DNA of 64,000 nt, taken from positions 2,852,001 to 2,916,000 of the forward strand of contig NZ_CP068437.1 of assembly GCF_016757755.1 (NCBI RefSeq). The letters run 5' to 3'. This stretch comes from Shewanella sp. KX20019. GTDB taxonomy: Bacteria; Pseudomonadota; Gammaproteobacteria; Enterobacterales; Shewanellaceae. A program made the translations under genes and the position numbers. Positions 8,801 through 17,033 of the stretch are shown here, one piece after another; the first letter of the stretch is position 1; every line of letters begins with the position of its first letter. The notes beneath the pieces were generated by a model. That model had not been told where the DNA came from. It saw only the letters and a program-made list of their open reading frames with translations, and made no database searches.

Positions 8801-9848
8801 TAGTTTTGCATCAGCGCCATTAGTCACAGAAGCAGCTAAAAGCGAAGTCTATCAAGGGATAAAAGCCAATCTTGAAACGCATCTATTTGAGCTGCCTCCC
8901 CGTGTTCAAGGCCACTATGGCATTAGACAGTATCGAATGACCGGTGACAACCGATATGCCAACGCGGCATTAGTCGATCTGTATGCTGTAACCGAAGCTC
9001 AAGCCTTCTATGCTTGTAACCTTAATCAGAAAGACTTCATCAGCAATCAAGCCAACAAAGCCATCTCGGTTTTGGGAAAAGGGCCAAGAGCTAAAGCGCG
9101 TAAAAAGGCCTTAAAACCTTTCCCAGAGTTCATCTTCTATACCGACGTGTTGCTACGTTACTCAAGCCGTATTAATGAATTTGGTCTCACTGGTCCATGT
9201 AATGAACTGTTGATTGATACGCTTAAAAAAGCCGATCTAAAAACCGGGCTTACAGACAAAGCGATGATAGAAACCTGGGCGGCACAGCTGATTAACTATG
9301 TCTATTGGGCGAAGCAGATCGGTGTTGGTGATTATTTAGCAGATTATAAAGATGCCTTTATTGGTGTCTATCCTGATAGCCAAGATCAGCAGCTCGATAA
9401 AAAGCAGTATCGCAATAAACTCTACGGCATGACCCATTTTATTTTCGCCGCCAGTGAATATTATCAATACGATGTAGATGCAAAAGAGTTTGCTTGGATT
9501 TTGGATCATTTCGAGCACAATATTGACCGCATTCTTAAAGATGCTACCGACGATATTATTGCTGAGGTTGGCATTAGCTTCCTGCTTGCTAGGCAAGCAG
9601 ACAATCCCGTTGTCGCCAAAACTCAACAGCATATTATCAAGGCGTTTAATCAACAAGAGCAGATGATCCCTTCTCCTCGTGGTAATCCTGACCTGGTTAT
9701 GGGAGAGCATCGCAATGTGTTAGCCATGATGCTGCTTGCTTGGCCTGAAAAGCTTCATAAGGGCCCTTACTTGTCTGAACTAAAAGCAACCAAGAAATAC
9801 TTGCCCAAGCAGGTTCAAGCGAAACCAAAAACAAATAGTGAACGCTAA
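8748..9848 (+). CDS. Secreted hypothetical protein, DUF3541-like
   Basis: 366 residues with a signal peptide ending near FASA (about residue 23), so exported. It overlaps the end of the pseudopeptidase gene by 53 bases in another frame; AAGGA six bases before the ATG supports the start. The body appears largely helical, with YGIRQYRMTGDNRYANAALVD near residue 57 and a conserved-looking tail PSPRGNPDLVMGEHRNVLAMM. It contains few cysteines and no recognisable catalytic motif. It recalls the uncharacterised DUF3541 family from Vibrio and Shewanella; I am only moderately sure of that name. The close-packed neighbours suggest a shared role in the envelope system. Confidence 0.6.
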   Translation: MPSMLRISTLAVALFCSSSFASAPLVTEAAKSEVYQGIKANLETHLFELPPRVQGHYGIRQYRMTGDNRYANAALVDLYAVTEAQAFYACNLNQKDFISNQANKAISVLGKGPRAKARKKALKPFPEFIFYTDVLLRYSSRINEFGLTGPCNELLIDTLKKADLKTGLTDKAMIETWAAQLINYVYWAKQIGVGDYLADYKDAFIGVYPDSQDQQLDKKQYRNKLYGMTHFIFAASEYYQYDVDAKEFAWILDHFEHNIDRILKDATDDIIAEVGISFLLARQADNPVVAKTQQHIIKAFNQQEQMIPSPRGNPDLVMGEHRNVLAMMLLAWPEKLHKGPYLSELKATKKYLPKQVQAKPKTNSER

Positions 9849-9850
9849 AA

Positions 9851-10750
9851 ATGGATAGAGCAAAATCTACATTAGAGCAGTGGCGGATTATACAGGCAGT
9901 TGTCGATTACGGCGGTTACGCTCAAGCTGCAGAAAAACTGAATAAAAGTCAGTCTTCACTTAACCATGCGGTTGCTAAGCTTCAATTTCAACTTGGCGTT
10001 CAACTGCTTGAAGTAAAAGGCCGCAAAGCATACCTCACTGAGTGTGGTGAAGTATTGCTGCGCCGTTCGCGGCATATTACTCAATCAGTTAATGAGCTGG
10101 AATTATTGGCCAATAATTTGGAAACAGGTTGGGAGCCTACACTGACCATAGCACGGGAGATTATCTATCCTATGGATGATCTCGTTGACGTACTCAGTCA
10201 ATTTTATCCCCTCAGCCGCGGCACACGCATTACCATCATCGACACCGTATTGACCGGAACCTCGGAACTTATCATCGATGAGGCTGTTGATATTGCCATT
10301 TGTGGTGGGCCACCACCAAAAGGTCATTTAGCTGAACCTTTAGTTGATATCAACTTCAACCTCGTCTGTCACCCTGAGCATCCACTCGCACAGTTTGAAG
10401 TGATAGAAGATGATCAAACGCTAGCTCAACACCTTCAAATTGTCATTAAGGACACAGCCCTTGGGCCCAACACTGACCTTGGTTGGCTTAAAGCTGAGCA
10501 GCGTTGGACAGTGACTAACTTTCATGAAGCGGTTGTTATTTTAAAGAAAGGCATGGGCTTTTGCTGGATCCCTGAGGATATAGTGCATTCGCTCATTGAA
10601 GGTGGCCAGCTTAAAAAACTCAACTTGAAAGGGTCATCTAAGCGTAAAGCAACCCTAAGTATGGTTATTCCCAATAGAGATAAACAAGGGCCTGCAAGTG
10701 AGTTAATCGAGTCACTAATAAAAACACATCATCAAATTGATTCTATTTGA
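9851..10750 (+). CDS. LysR-family transcriptional regulator
   Basis: 299 residues. The N-terminal helix-turn-helix is clear (LEQWRIIQAVVDYGGYAQAAEKLNKSQSSLNHAVAKLQ, split over residues 8-46), followed by the usual linker helix and an effector-binding domain of periplasmic-binding fold from about residue 95. It starts two bases after the stop of the secreted DUF3541-like gene, so it lies at the end of the same transcription unit rather than divergent from it, which is less common for LysR regulators. The effector is unknown. It might control the upstream envelope genes or a remote target. Confidence 0.9.
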   Translation: MDRAKSTLEQWRIIQAVVDYGGYAQAAEKLNKSQSSLNHAVAKLQFQLGVQLLEVKGRKAYLTECGEVLLRRSRHITQSVNELELLANNLETGWEPTLTIAREIIYPMDDLVDVLSQFYPLSRGTRITIIDTVLTGTSELIIDEAVDIAICGGPPPKGHLAEPLVDINFNLVCHPEHPLAQFEVIEDDQTLAQHLQIVIKDTALGPNTDLGWLKAEQRWTVTNFHEAVVILKKGMGFCWIPEDIVHSLIEGGQLKKLNLKGSSKRKATLSMVIPNRDKQGPASELIESLIKTHHQIDSI

Positions 10751-10779
10751 TGCATACTAAGAGCGTTTATTAGTACTTT

Positions 10780-11028
10780 CTACACTGTAATATTAATTAA
10801 AGTGCCTATTGTTTCAGATGAGGCCTCAATCACCTCAGCTGATGCTTGAGCATGATTAACCGCTTGTGTAGCTTCGATAAGCGCCGAGTGACTATCACTA
10901 CTATTGGCAGTGGTCGTTGAAGATACCGACTGACTTGAACTTGCCACATCAACCGTTGCTTGGGTTAGATCAGACTGTGCGCTTTGAAAACCATTGTGCC
11001 CTGAAATAATACTTGGGGGGATTTGCAT
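10780..11028 (-). CDS. Small flagellar hook/rod-like protein
   Basis: 82 residues from the ATG at 11028; an in-frame GTG at 11040 is possible but less likely. The N-terminus MQIPPSIISGHNGFQSAQ resembles the D0 start of flagellar rod and hook proteins (small residues with a GL.A.Q spacing). The C-terminus AVNHAQASAEVIEASSETI followed by GTLINI resembles the terminal helix of FlgE/FlgG, where ANAKVI..ADEM.GTLI is usual. The middle is a Ser/Thr/Ala-rich linker. So it looks like the two D0 helices joined without the bulk of a hook protein. No other flagellar gene is in the window. Its function is unknown. Confidence 0.6.
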   Translation of the reverse strand: MQIPPSIISGHNGFQSAQSDLTQATVDVASSSQSVSSTTTANSSDSHSALIEATQAVNHAQASAEVIEASSETIGTLINITV

Positions 11029-11505
11029 AAGGAATCTCACTTTTAGTAAGTGGGTTTATTATCAAGTAACGTACTAAAAATGTACAGCATTTATCATAGA
11101 ATATAATACTTGTTAGCCTGTAGGCCCCTACTAACAAACCATACAAAAAGTGAACTTCTGTTTACGTTGTAAATTTAGTACACCGGATATTCACTACTAT
11201 GCCTGCTTCACTGCTGCTATTTATTGAACTTAATCACGACTGGGCTAACTAAGATAACCGATATAATTCTAAAAAGGCGTTGTCAGCAACGCTTATTCAG
11301 CATGAGTACAAGATGTATCGCGTAATATCTTACTCTCGGCTTCAACAGAGCGAAGCGCGCGTAAACAGTTTGTATTTTGTCAGCCTGCAATGAAAATTAT
11401 ACTCTCTATATAAGAGAGATAAAATAGCCACTATTGCTTTTAAATGATACGGTTATAGTTATATGGTTTAAAAATCAATCAGCCCCTGAAGAGGAAGCAC
11501 ACTAT
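11029..11505. other. Intergenic region before the receiver-domain gene
   Basis: About 480 bases without a credible gene. Visible structure is limited. TTTAGTA near 11041 and TACTAAA near 11071 form a spaced inverted repeat upstream of the mini hook-like gene. CTCTCT and AGAGAG at 11402-11418 form a six-base-pair stem with a five-base loop before the receiver gene. A TTGTCA (11377) and TATACT (11398) pair with only 15 bases between could be a weak plus-strand promoter. Confidence 0.4.
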
Positions 11506-11880
11506 ATGGATAAACCTAAAATACTCGTTGTTGATGATGACCCTATTTGTTCAAGTCTATTGTTATCAGCACTGGGTGATGATTATCATGTCACTACTAT
11601 CAATTCCGGCATTCATGCTATTGAACTCGCCAGTAGTTTACAACCTCAATGTATTTTTCTTGACATAATGATGCCGGAAAAAAATGGCTATCAAGTGCTA
11701 AAAGATCTACAGAGTGATACTTTAACAAATCAAATCCCAGTGATCATAATTAGCGGTTTAAATGAAGACTCAGATGAAGATTTAGCGCTACGATTAGGCG
11801 CCAAAGACTATATATTTAAGCCTATTAATCCTGATGATGTATACAACAAATTAGCAAAGCACCTTAAACTGGATGAGTAG
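11506..11880 (+). CDS. Stand-alone response-regulator receiver domain (CheY-like)
   Basis: 124 residues from the ATG at 11506, which follows a purine-rich GAAGAGGAAG; an upstream TTG extends the frame but adds a sequence atypical of receivers. It is a single REC domain: acidic pocket VVDDDP near residues 9-14, phosphoacceptor Asp in FLDIMMPEKNGY near residue 53, Thr/Ser switch at IIISGLNE, and the conserved Lys in AKDYIFKP near residue 105. There is no output domain, so it probably works by protein contact or in a phosphorelay. No kinase gene lies beside it, so its partner is unknown. Confidence 0.88.
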   Translation: MDKPKILVVDDDPICSSLLLSALGDDYHVTTINSGIHAIELASSLQPQCIFLDIMMPEKNGYQVLKDLQSDTLTNQIPVIIISGLNEDSDEDLALRLGAKDYIFKPINPDDVYNKLAKHLKLDE

Positions 11881-11889
11881 TTTAATTTA

Positions 11890-12348
11890 TCAACAGGCTG
11901 TATGACTTAACGGCAAACTGTAACTGTAGTATTCAGTGTCTTTTACAAAACCGATTTTTTCATAAAGCGCCTGCGCCGAAAAATTGTCTTTAGCCGTACC
12001 TAAATCAACACGCATTGACTCGGTAGATTTGGCTAAATCAATAACACTATTGATGAGTTGATTAGCTATGCCCTGTTTCCGATGTAATGCAGATACAAAG
12101 AGATCATTCAATACAATAATTTTTGCCAAGGCAACCGATGAAAATGAGTGGTAGTTTAAGACAAAACCAATAGCTTCCTTTTCATCGCTATAAGCGATAA
12201 ACACCGTAGCTTCCCCCTGAGTTAAACGCTCATTTAAGTAATTACGATATTTTTCTGGCGCTGAACCTTGCTTGTAAAACACCATATACTGATCAAAAAG
12301 CATCACTAGGTCGTCTAACTCATCGCTTGAAATCTGTTTTATATGCAA
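11890..12348 (-). CDS. GNAT-family N-acetyltransferase
   Basis: 152 residues from a TTG start with AAGGA seven bases upstream. The fold is a GCN5-related acetyltransferase: IVLNDLFVSALHRKQGIANQLI near residues 78-99 holds the acetyl-CoA binding R/Q-x-x-G-x-A pattern, and ALYEKIGFVKDTEYYSYSL closes the domain. The substrate cannot be told from the sequence; members of this kind acetylate amines, amino acids or protein N-termini. It converges with the receiver-domain gene with a nine-base gap and sits downstream of the thi operon on the same strand but at a distance of about 100 bases. Confidence 0.85.
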   Translation of the reverse strand: MHIKQISSDELDDLVMLFDQYMVFYKQGSAPEKYRNYLNERLTQGEATVFIAYSDEKEAIGFVLNYHSFSSVALAKIIVLNDLFVSALHRKQGIANQLINSVIDLAKSTESMRVDLGTAKDNFSAQALYEKIGFVKDTEYYSYSLPLSHTAC

Positions 12349-12453
12349 TCTAAAATCCTTATTATTAACAAAAAGTGCTTAAGGCATAATTTGCTCACAA
12401 GACTGCAAGTTATCTCAAAGCTACGGTACAAAAAAAGTAGTAACGATTAACTG

Positions 12454-13560
12454 TTACCAGCCCATCTCCCAATCTTTCCACACTGGATTTAAACCTCGCG
12501 CACTCATTGCGGCTACGACCTGCTGTGGGCTACGTTCATCGCTGATCTCAAATTGATCTAACTGCGAATTTGGTTCATCGTAGCCACCGGGTTGTGTTGA
12601 GCTTCCGGCACTCACATTGGTCACCCCAAGTGCAAATAGATTATCTCTAAGGGCTGGTGTTTCGCGGGTTGATAAACTGATCTCCAATTGCTGATTAAAC
12701 AATCTAAACGCACAGATCATCTGCACTAACCCCTTATCCGTCAGCTCAACTTTCGGTGAAATACCACCGGTACAAGGCCTCAAACGCGGTAGGGAAATGC
12801 TATAACGGCTACGCCAGTAATGCTTCTCTAAATATGCCAGGTGATGCCCCATCAACAATGCATCCAAGCGCCAATCATCAAGTCCAAGCAATACGCCTAA
12901 ACCTATCTTATCAACACCTGCTTGTGCAACCCGCTCTGGAGACTCTAGTCGATAGCTAAAGTCCTTCTTCTTGCCGCGAGTGTGGTGTTCTGCGTATGTC
13001 ACTGGATTATAGGTTTCTTGATAGAGCATTACGGCATCAAGCCCATCCTCTATCAATGACTCATAATCACCCTTATCCAACGGCTGTACTTCGATGGCAA
13101 CATGACTAAAGTGTTGCTTTACCAGCGGTAGCATCTGTTTGAAATAGGGCAGCCCCACCTTGGATTCATGCTCTCCTGACACTAACAAAATGGCGTCATA
13201 CCCCATCTGTTTAATGATGGAGATCTCTTTAAGCAGTTCAGCTTCTGATAGCGTTTTTCGTTTCAGCTTGTTACTCATGGTAAAACCACAGTAATCGCAT
13301 TCATTAGCGCATAAATTGGAAAGATAAAGCGGAATATACATTCCGAGGCTTGCACCAAAGCGCTGTCGTGTTAATGCTACAGAGCACTGCGCCATCTCTT
13401 CAATATAGTTTTCAGCGGCAGGAGACAGCAATGCAAGTAGACTATTGAGATCGCCAGCCGGATTTAGCAGCGCCCGTTCAACCTCTTTATTTGTAGTCGA
13501 ATACAATGACATTTTCAGTTCACTACGAGATAACTTTTTAAACTCATCAACAAAGCTCAT
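12454..13560 (-). CDS. thiH: 2-iminoacetate synthase ThiH (tyrosine lyase)
   Basis: 368 residues, usual length is about 377. This radical-SAM enzyme cleaves tyrosine to dehydroglycine (2-iminoacetate) and p-cresol, supplying the glycine-derived part of the thiazole. The cluster-binding CxxxCxxC appears as CANECDYCGF near residues 83-92. The TRGKKKDFSYRLESPERVAQAG and DDWRLDALLMGHHLAYLEK segments are typical. GAGGG seven bases upstream supports the ATG. It is the last gene of the thi operon. Using ThiH rather than the oxidase ThiO suits an organism that also grows without oxygen. Confidence 0.95.
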   Translation of the reverse strand: MSFVDEFKKLSRSELKMSLYSTTNKEVERALLNPAGDLNSLLALLSPAAENYIEEMAQCSVALTRQRFGASLGMYIPLYLSNLCANECDYCGFTMSNKLKRKTLSEAELLKEISIIKQMGYDAILLVSGEHESKVGLPYFKQMLPLVKQHFSHVAIEVQPLDKGDYESLIEDGLDAVMLYQETYNPVTYAEHHTRGKKKDFSYRLESPERVAQAGVDKIGLGVLLGLDDWRLDALLMGHHLAYLEKHYWRSRYSISLPRLRPCTGGISPKVELTDKGLVQMICAFRLFNQQLEISLSTRETPALRDNLFALGVTNVSAGSSTQPGGYDEPNSQLDQFEISDERSPQQVVAAMSARGLNPVWKDWEMGW

Positions 13561-13596
13561 GAAACCGCCCTCTCACAGCCCAAAGGCTGAATTATG

Positions 13597-14361
13597 TTAT
13601 ACATTTAGAAAGCCTGTCAGCGGGCTGGTGTTGTTTGCATGTTGACTCACACCGCCAAGACCAGCGATATAAGCCGTTCGGCCAGTATCGACAGCTTGGG
13701 CAAAACAGCGCCCCATGGCTACAGGGTCTGCACTACTGGCAATTGCGGTATTAACGAGTACTGCATCAGCCCCAAGCTCCATCGCTCTTGTCGCTTGTGA
13801 TGGTGCGCCAATTCCGGCATCTATCACCACTGGCACATTTGACTGCTCTATAATCATATTAAGAAAGGGCTCGGTGGCTAAACCTTGATTTGAACCAATC
13901 GGACTGCCCAATGGCATAACAGCTGCGCAGCCCACCTCCTCTAATCGTCGGCACAAGACAGGGTCGGCATGCACATAAGGCAATACGACGTAGCCCTGCT
14001 CGCATAAAATGCGCGCTGCGGCTAAGGTTTCAATAGGATCTGGCATCAGATACTTTGGATCTGGGTGGATCTCTAGTTTTATCCAGTTTGTCCCTAGCAT
14101 TTCACGGGATAGGTGCGCCGCAAAAATAGCCTCTTTGGCATTACGCGCACCTGCAGTATTGGGCAATAGCTTTACCCCACTCTCTTGCAGTGGTTTTAAT
14201 ATATTGTCGCTACCGTTTTTTAAATCGAGACGTTTAACGGCCAAGGTCACCAATTGAGACTGCGATGCACTTACAGCCGCTAACATATCACTCGCTTGGG
14301 AAAACTTACCCGTCCCAGTAAATAATCGAGAACTAAACTCTGTATCAGCAATTTTTAACAC
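13597..14361 (-). CDS. thiG: Thiazole synthase ThiG
   Basis: 254 residues from a GTG at 14361. I chose this start because a perfect GGAGG lies five bases before it and the protein then begins MLKIADTEF, as in the family. ThiG condenses 1-deoxyxylulose 5-phosphate, dehydroglycine and ThiS thiocarboxylate into the thiazole phosphate. The Schiff-base lysine is in NWIKLEIHPDP near residue 96, and the TIM-barrel phosphate site appears as VIDAGIGAPSQA and GADAVLVNTAIA. The gene begins one base after the thiS stop. Confidence 0.96.
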   Translation of the reverse strand: MLKIADTEFSSRLFTGTGKFSQASDMLAAVSASQSQLVTLAVKRLDLKNGSDNILKPLQESGVKLLPNTAGARNAKEAIFAAHLSREMLGTNWIKLEIHPDPKYLMPDPIETLAAARILCEQGYVVLPYVHADPVLCRRLEEVGCAAVMPLGSPIGSNQGLATEPFLNMIIEQSNVPVVIDAGIGAPSQATRAMELGADAVLVNTAIASSADPVAMGRCFAQAVDTGRTAYIAGLGGVSQHANNTSPLTGFLNV

Positions 14362-14362
14362 A

Positions 14363-14566
14363 TTAACCTCCAGCAACCACTGAGAACACTTCTAACTTGT
14401 CATCATGTTGGCACATGATATGTGACCAACGACTTCGCGGTACGACTTCAGCATTCAGTACCAACGCCACCCCATTGAGTGTAATGGTCTGATGCTCCAA
14501 TATCTGCGTCAGTGACATACCTGCAGAAACGGTAACGGCTTGGTCATTAAGTAAAATATTAATCAT
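14363..14566 (-). CDS. thiS: Sulfur carrier protein ThiS
   Basis: 67 residues, with AGGAG seven bases before the ATG. This ubiquitin-like protein carries sulfur as a C-terminal thiocarboxylate for thiazole synthesis. It ends in VVAGG, the required diglycine tail that ThiF adenylates. The internal VALVLNAEVVPRSRW matches the beta-grasp family core. It lies directly between thiF and thiG, the two enzymes that act on it. Confidence 0.95.
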   Translation of the reverse strand: MINILLNDQAVTVSAGMSLTQILEHQTITLNGVALVLNAEVVPRSRWSHIMCQHDDKLEVFSVVAGG

Positions 14567-14624
14567 CTGTTCACTCCTAAATCTGTTACGTTTACAACGC
14601 CTACGCTAACGGTTTAACAACAAA

Positions 14625-15437
14625 CTACGCGCTACATACTAAGCAATCAGGGTCCCGTGCTAGCTTTGCTTGCCGCCAAATAAATGCGGCACCATCGAAG
14701 CGATACAGCTGCCCCAATAATTGTTGCCTATTGATTTTCAACGGTTGCTCAACCACTTTTAGTTGTTCTGCTTTTACCTGTTGACTAACGAGTAAATTCA
14801 AGCTCATTAATGCCTGCATTGACGCTAAGGTGCCCACCATAGGTCCAAGCACACCGACCGTTTGACAGCTCTGACTGACACTCATATCACTTGGATATAA
14901 GCAGTGATAACAACCTGTATCTGGACATAATTGTTGGTTCACACTCAGTAGCTGGCCTTGAAAGTTGGCCGCTGACGCTGATACCAAGGTGACTTGATGC
15001 TCAATGGCGAGTTGATTAATAAGTTGCCGAGTCGAAAAATTGTCGGAGCAATCCAATAGCAAACTAAATTGCTGATGGGCATTAAATAACTCAGGCGAAT
15101 TCTCTAGGGTTAAATAATGTTGCAAGCTGTTGATATGACAATCACGGTAAGCTTGCATTAACTTTTCAGCAGCAACGTGAGCTTTATTACTCCCGAGGTC
15201 CTCAACAGAAAACAGCAACTGCCGTGGTAGATTAGAGCGCTCGATAGTATCGCCATCGACTAACGTTATTTGGCCAACACCAGCCGCAGCTAAGTACTGC
15301 GCGGCAAGATTGCCAAGCCCTCCTACGCCGATAATAAGCACATGAGACTGACTCAATATCTCTTGCCCATGCTCTCCCACATCCGCGAGTAGAATCTGCC
15401 GAGAGTATTGGATAAATGCTTGATCAGACAGCGCCAT
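14625..15437 (-). CDS. thiF: ThiS adenylyltransferase ThiF
   Basis: 270 residues, an E1-like enzyme that adenylates the ThiS C-terminus. The nucleotide-binding GVGGLGNLAAQYLAAAGVG is near residues 37-55, followed by LVDGDTIERSNLPRQLLF. Zinc-binding pairs are CYHC near residue 176 and CLVC at the C-terminus. AGGAG six bases before the ATG supports the start, and the gene overlaps thiDE by 14 bases. Its place beside thiS argues for ThiF rather than the related MoeB. Confidence 0.94.
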   Translation of the reverse strand: MALSDQAFIQYSRQILLADVGEHGQEILSQSHVLIIGVGGLGNLAAQYLAAAGVGQITLVDGDTIERSNLPRQLLFSVEDLGSNKAHVAAEKLMQAYRDCHINSLQHYLTLENSPELFNAHQQFSLLLDCSDNFSTRQLINQLAIEHQVTLVSASAANFQGQLLSVNQQLCPDTGCYHCLYPSDMSVSQSCQTVGVLGPMVGTLASMQALMSLNLLVSQQVKAEQLKVVEQPLKINRQQLLGQLYRFDGAAFIWRQAKLARDPDCLVCSA

Positions 15438-17031
15438 CGTTTGCTCCTAACACCCATGCATCGACCAATGTTTGATAGGCTTTTTCTGGATTGTCTGCTT
15501 CAGTCACCGCGCGCACCACTGCCACATCATCAACACCGCTTACTTTTACAGCCGCAAGATTACTGGCATCAATGCCGCCAATAGCCACAATGGGTAGCTC
15601 TCCCTGCATAAGATCGACATAACGAGCTAGCTTACTTAGCCCTTGAGGCGCCGAAGGCATCTGTTTTGTCGTGGTGGGGAATATATGCCCAAAAGCGATG
15701 TAGGAAGGACTATGCTGTCGTGCCAATAGGATCTCAAAGTAACTATGGCTCGATAACCCAAGTGCAATACCCGCTTGCCTTAGTTGCTGTAAATTACTCT
15801 CAAACAGATCTTCCTGACCTAAATGCACACCATAGGCTTGATGTTTTATGGCCAGTTGCCAATGATCATTAATAAACACTTTCGCGCAGTGATCTATCCC
15901 CAGTGCAATTGCCTTAACAATTTTTTGCTCAAGCTGTGGATCGGTTGCATCCTTAACACGTAGTTGAACGGTGGTAGCCCCCGCACAGAGCAGTTGTTGT
16001 AACAGGCCAATATCAGCAACTACGGGGTAAACACCGAGGGGATCAGTTATCTGCTTAAAAGCGTGAGCAGTTTTGTTGTTGTCATTGTTATTGGCCCTTA
16101 AGCCATCCAATGATAAAAGAGGCTCAATAACCGGATATTGAGCTACATCATTTGGCCAGCCACAACGCGCTAAACAACCCGCACCATGACCCGGCTGATA
16201 GCTATCTTGTAACCCCTGAGATACGTAGGCTTTTGCAACCACAACCGCATCATTCAATACAAAGCCATGAGCCATAACTGCAGCAATCGCTGATGACAAT
16301 GTACAACCCGTGCCATGACTATTGTCTGTCGCTACTCTTGGTGATGTTAACCAAAAAGTGTGATCGCTATGCAAACTAGAGATACCTTTAACTTTCCGGC
16401 AAACCAGCAGATCACGTGCATTATCTTGCTGCCAGTTAGGCCCTCTATCGCCGCCTTTAGCCAGTACTGACGTCTGCAATAATGCCGCGATTGACGTTGC
16501 AGCCACCACACTATCTTCAGGTGTCACTAATGAACGACCCGCCAATATGGCCAGCTCGCTGACATTTGGCGTAATTAACGTCAGCAAGCCTTTGAATGGT
16601 GCAAAATCGAGCTGCTCACCTTTAGCCAATGCGTCACCGCAAGTTGCTACCATCACAGGATCTAGAATGACAGGTACAGTTAACTCAGCCCCCTGCCAAG
16701 TCGCAAGCTTGTCCGCTAACCAGCTGGCAACAATATTAATCTGCCCTTGACTTGCCAATAAGCCAATTTTGATAGCATGCGGCATAAGATCTGCCGCGAG
16801 CGTATCAAGTTGTGCAATGAGCATCTCATCAGAGACTGCTTCTACCGCTGCGACGGTCACTGAGCTCTGCGCAGTCACTGCAGTGATCACGCTGCAGCCA
16901 TGAGTTTCAAGATCATTCATGCTGGCCAAATCGGCCTGAATGCCTGCACCGCCACCGCTATCAGATCCCGCAATCGTCCACACCAATGGACGATTACGAG
17001 CAGGCTGTCGGCTAGAATTAACCTTAGCCAT
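15424..17031 (-). CDS. thiDE: Bifunctional ThiD-ThiE: HMP-P kinase fused to thiamine-phosphate synthase
   Basis: 535 residues. Residues 1 to about 290 are ThiD, which phosphorylates hydroxymethylpyrimidine (phosphate): WTIAGSDSGGGAGIQADL near 18-35 and the GHGTGC-like NSHGTGCTLSSAIAA near 239-253. From about residue 325 onward is ThiE, which joins the pyrimidine and thiazole into thiamine phosphate: TVQLRVKDA, VFINDHWQLA, GVHLGQEDL, FGHIFPTTTKQ and VAIGGIDASN. GAGGAG before the ATG fits translation, and the gene starts two bases after thiC. ThiD/ThiE fusions occur in several bacteria; this order puts the kinase first. Confidence 0.93.
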   Translation of the reverse strand: MAKVNSSRQPARNRPLVWTIAGSDSGGGAGIQADLASMNDLETHGCSVITAVTAQSSVTVAAVEAVSDEMLIAQLDTLAADLMPHAIKIGLLASQGQINIVASWLADKLATWQGAELTVPVILDPVMVATCGDALAKGEQLDFAPFKGLLTLITPNVSELAILAGRSLVTPEDSVVAATSIAALLQTSVLAKGGDRGPNWQQDNARDLLVCRKVKGISSLHSDHTFWLTSPRVATDNSHGTGCTLSSAIAAVMAHGFVLNDAVVVAKAYVSQGLQDSYQPGHGAGCLARCGWPNDVAQYPVIEPLLSLDGLRANNNDNNKTAHAFKQITDPLGVYPVVADIGLLQQLLCAGATTVQLRVKDATDPQLEQKIVKAIALGIDHCAKVFINDHWQLAIKHQAYGVHLGQEDLFESNLQQLRQAGIALGLSSHSYFEILLARQHSPSYIAFGHIFPTTTKQMPSAPQGLSKLARYVDLMQGELPIVAIGGIDASNLAAVKVSGVDDVAVVRAVTEADNPEKAYQTLVDAWVLGANDGAV

Positions 17032-17033
17032 GA

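Noticed and set aside
9336..9710. A 124-codon minus-strand reading frame
   Set aside because: It is antisense to the secreted DUF3541-like gene, shows no ribosome binding site and no recognisable fold.
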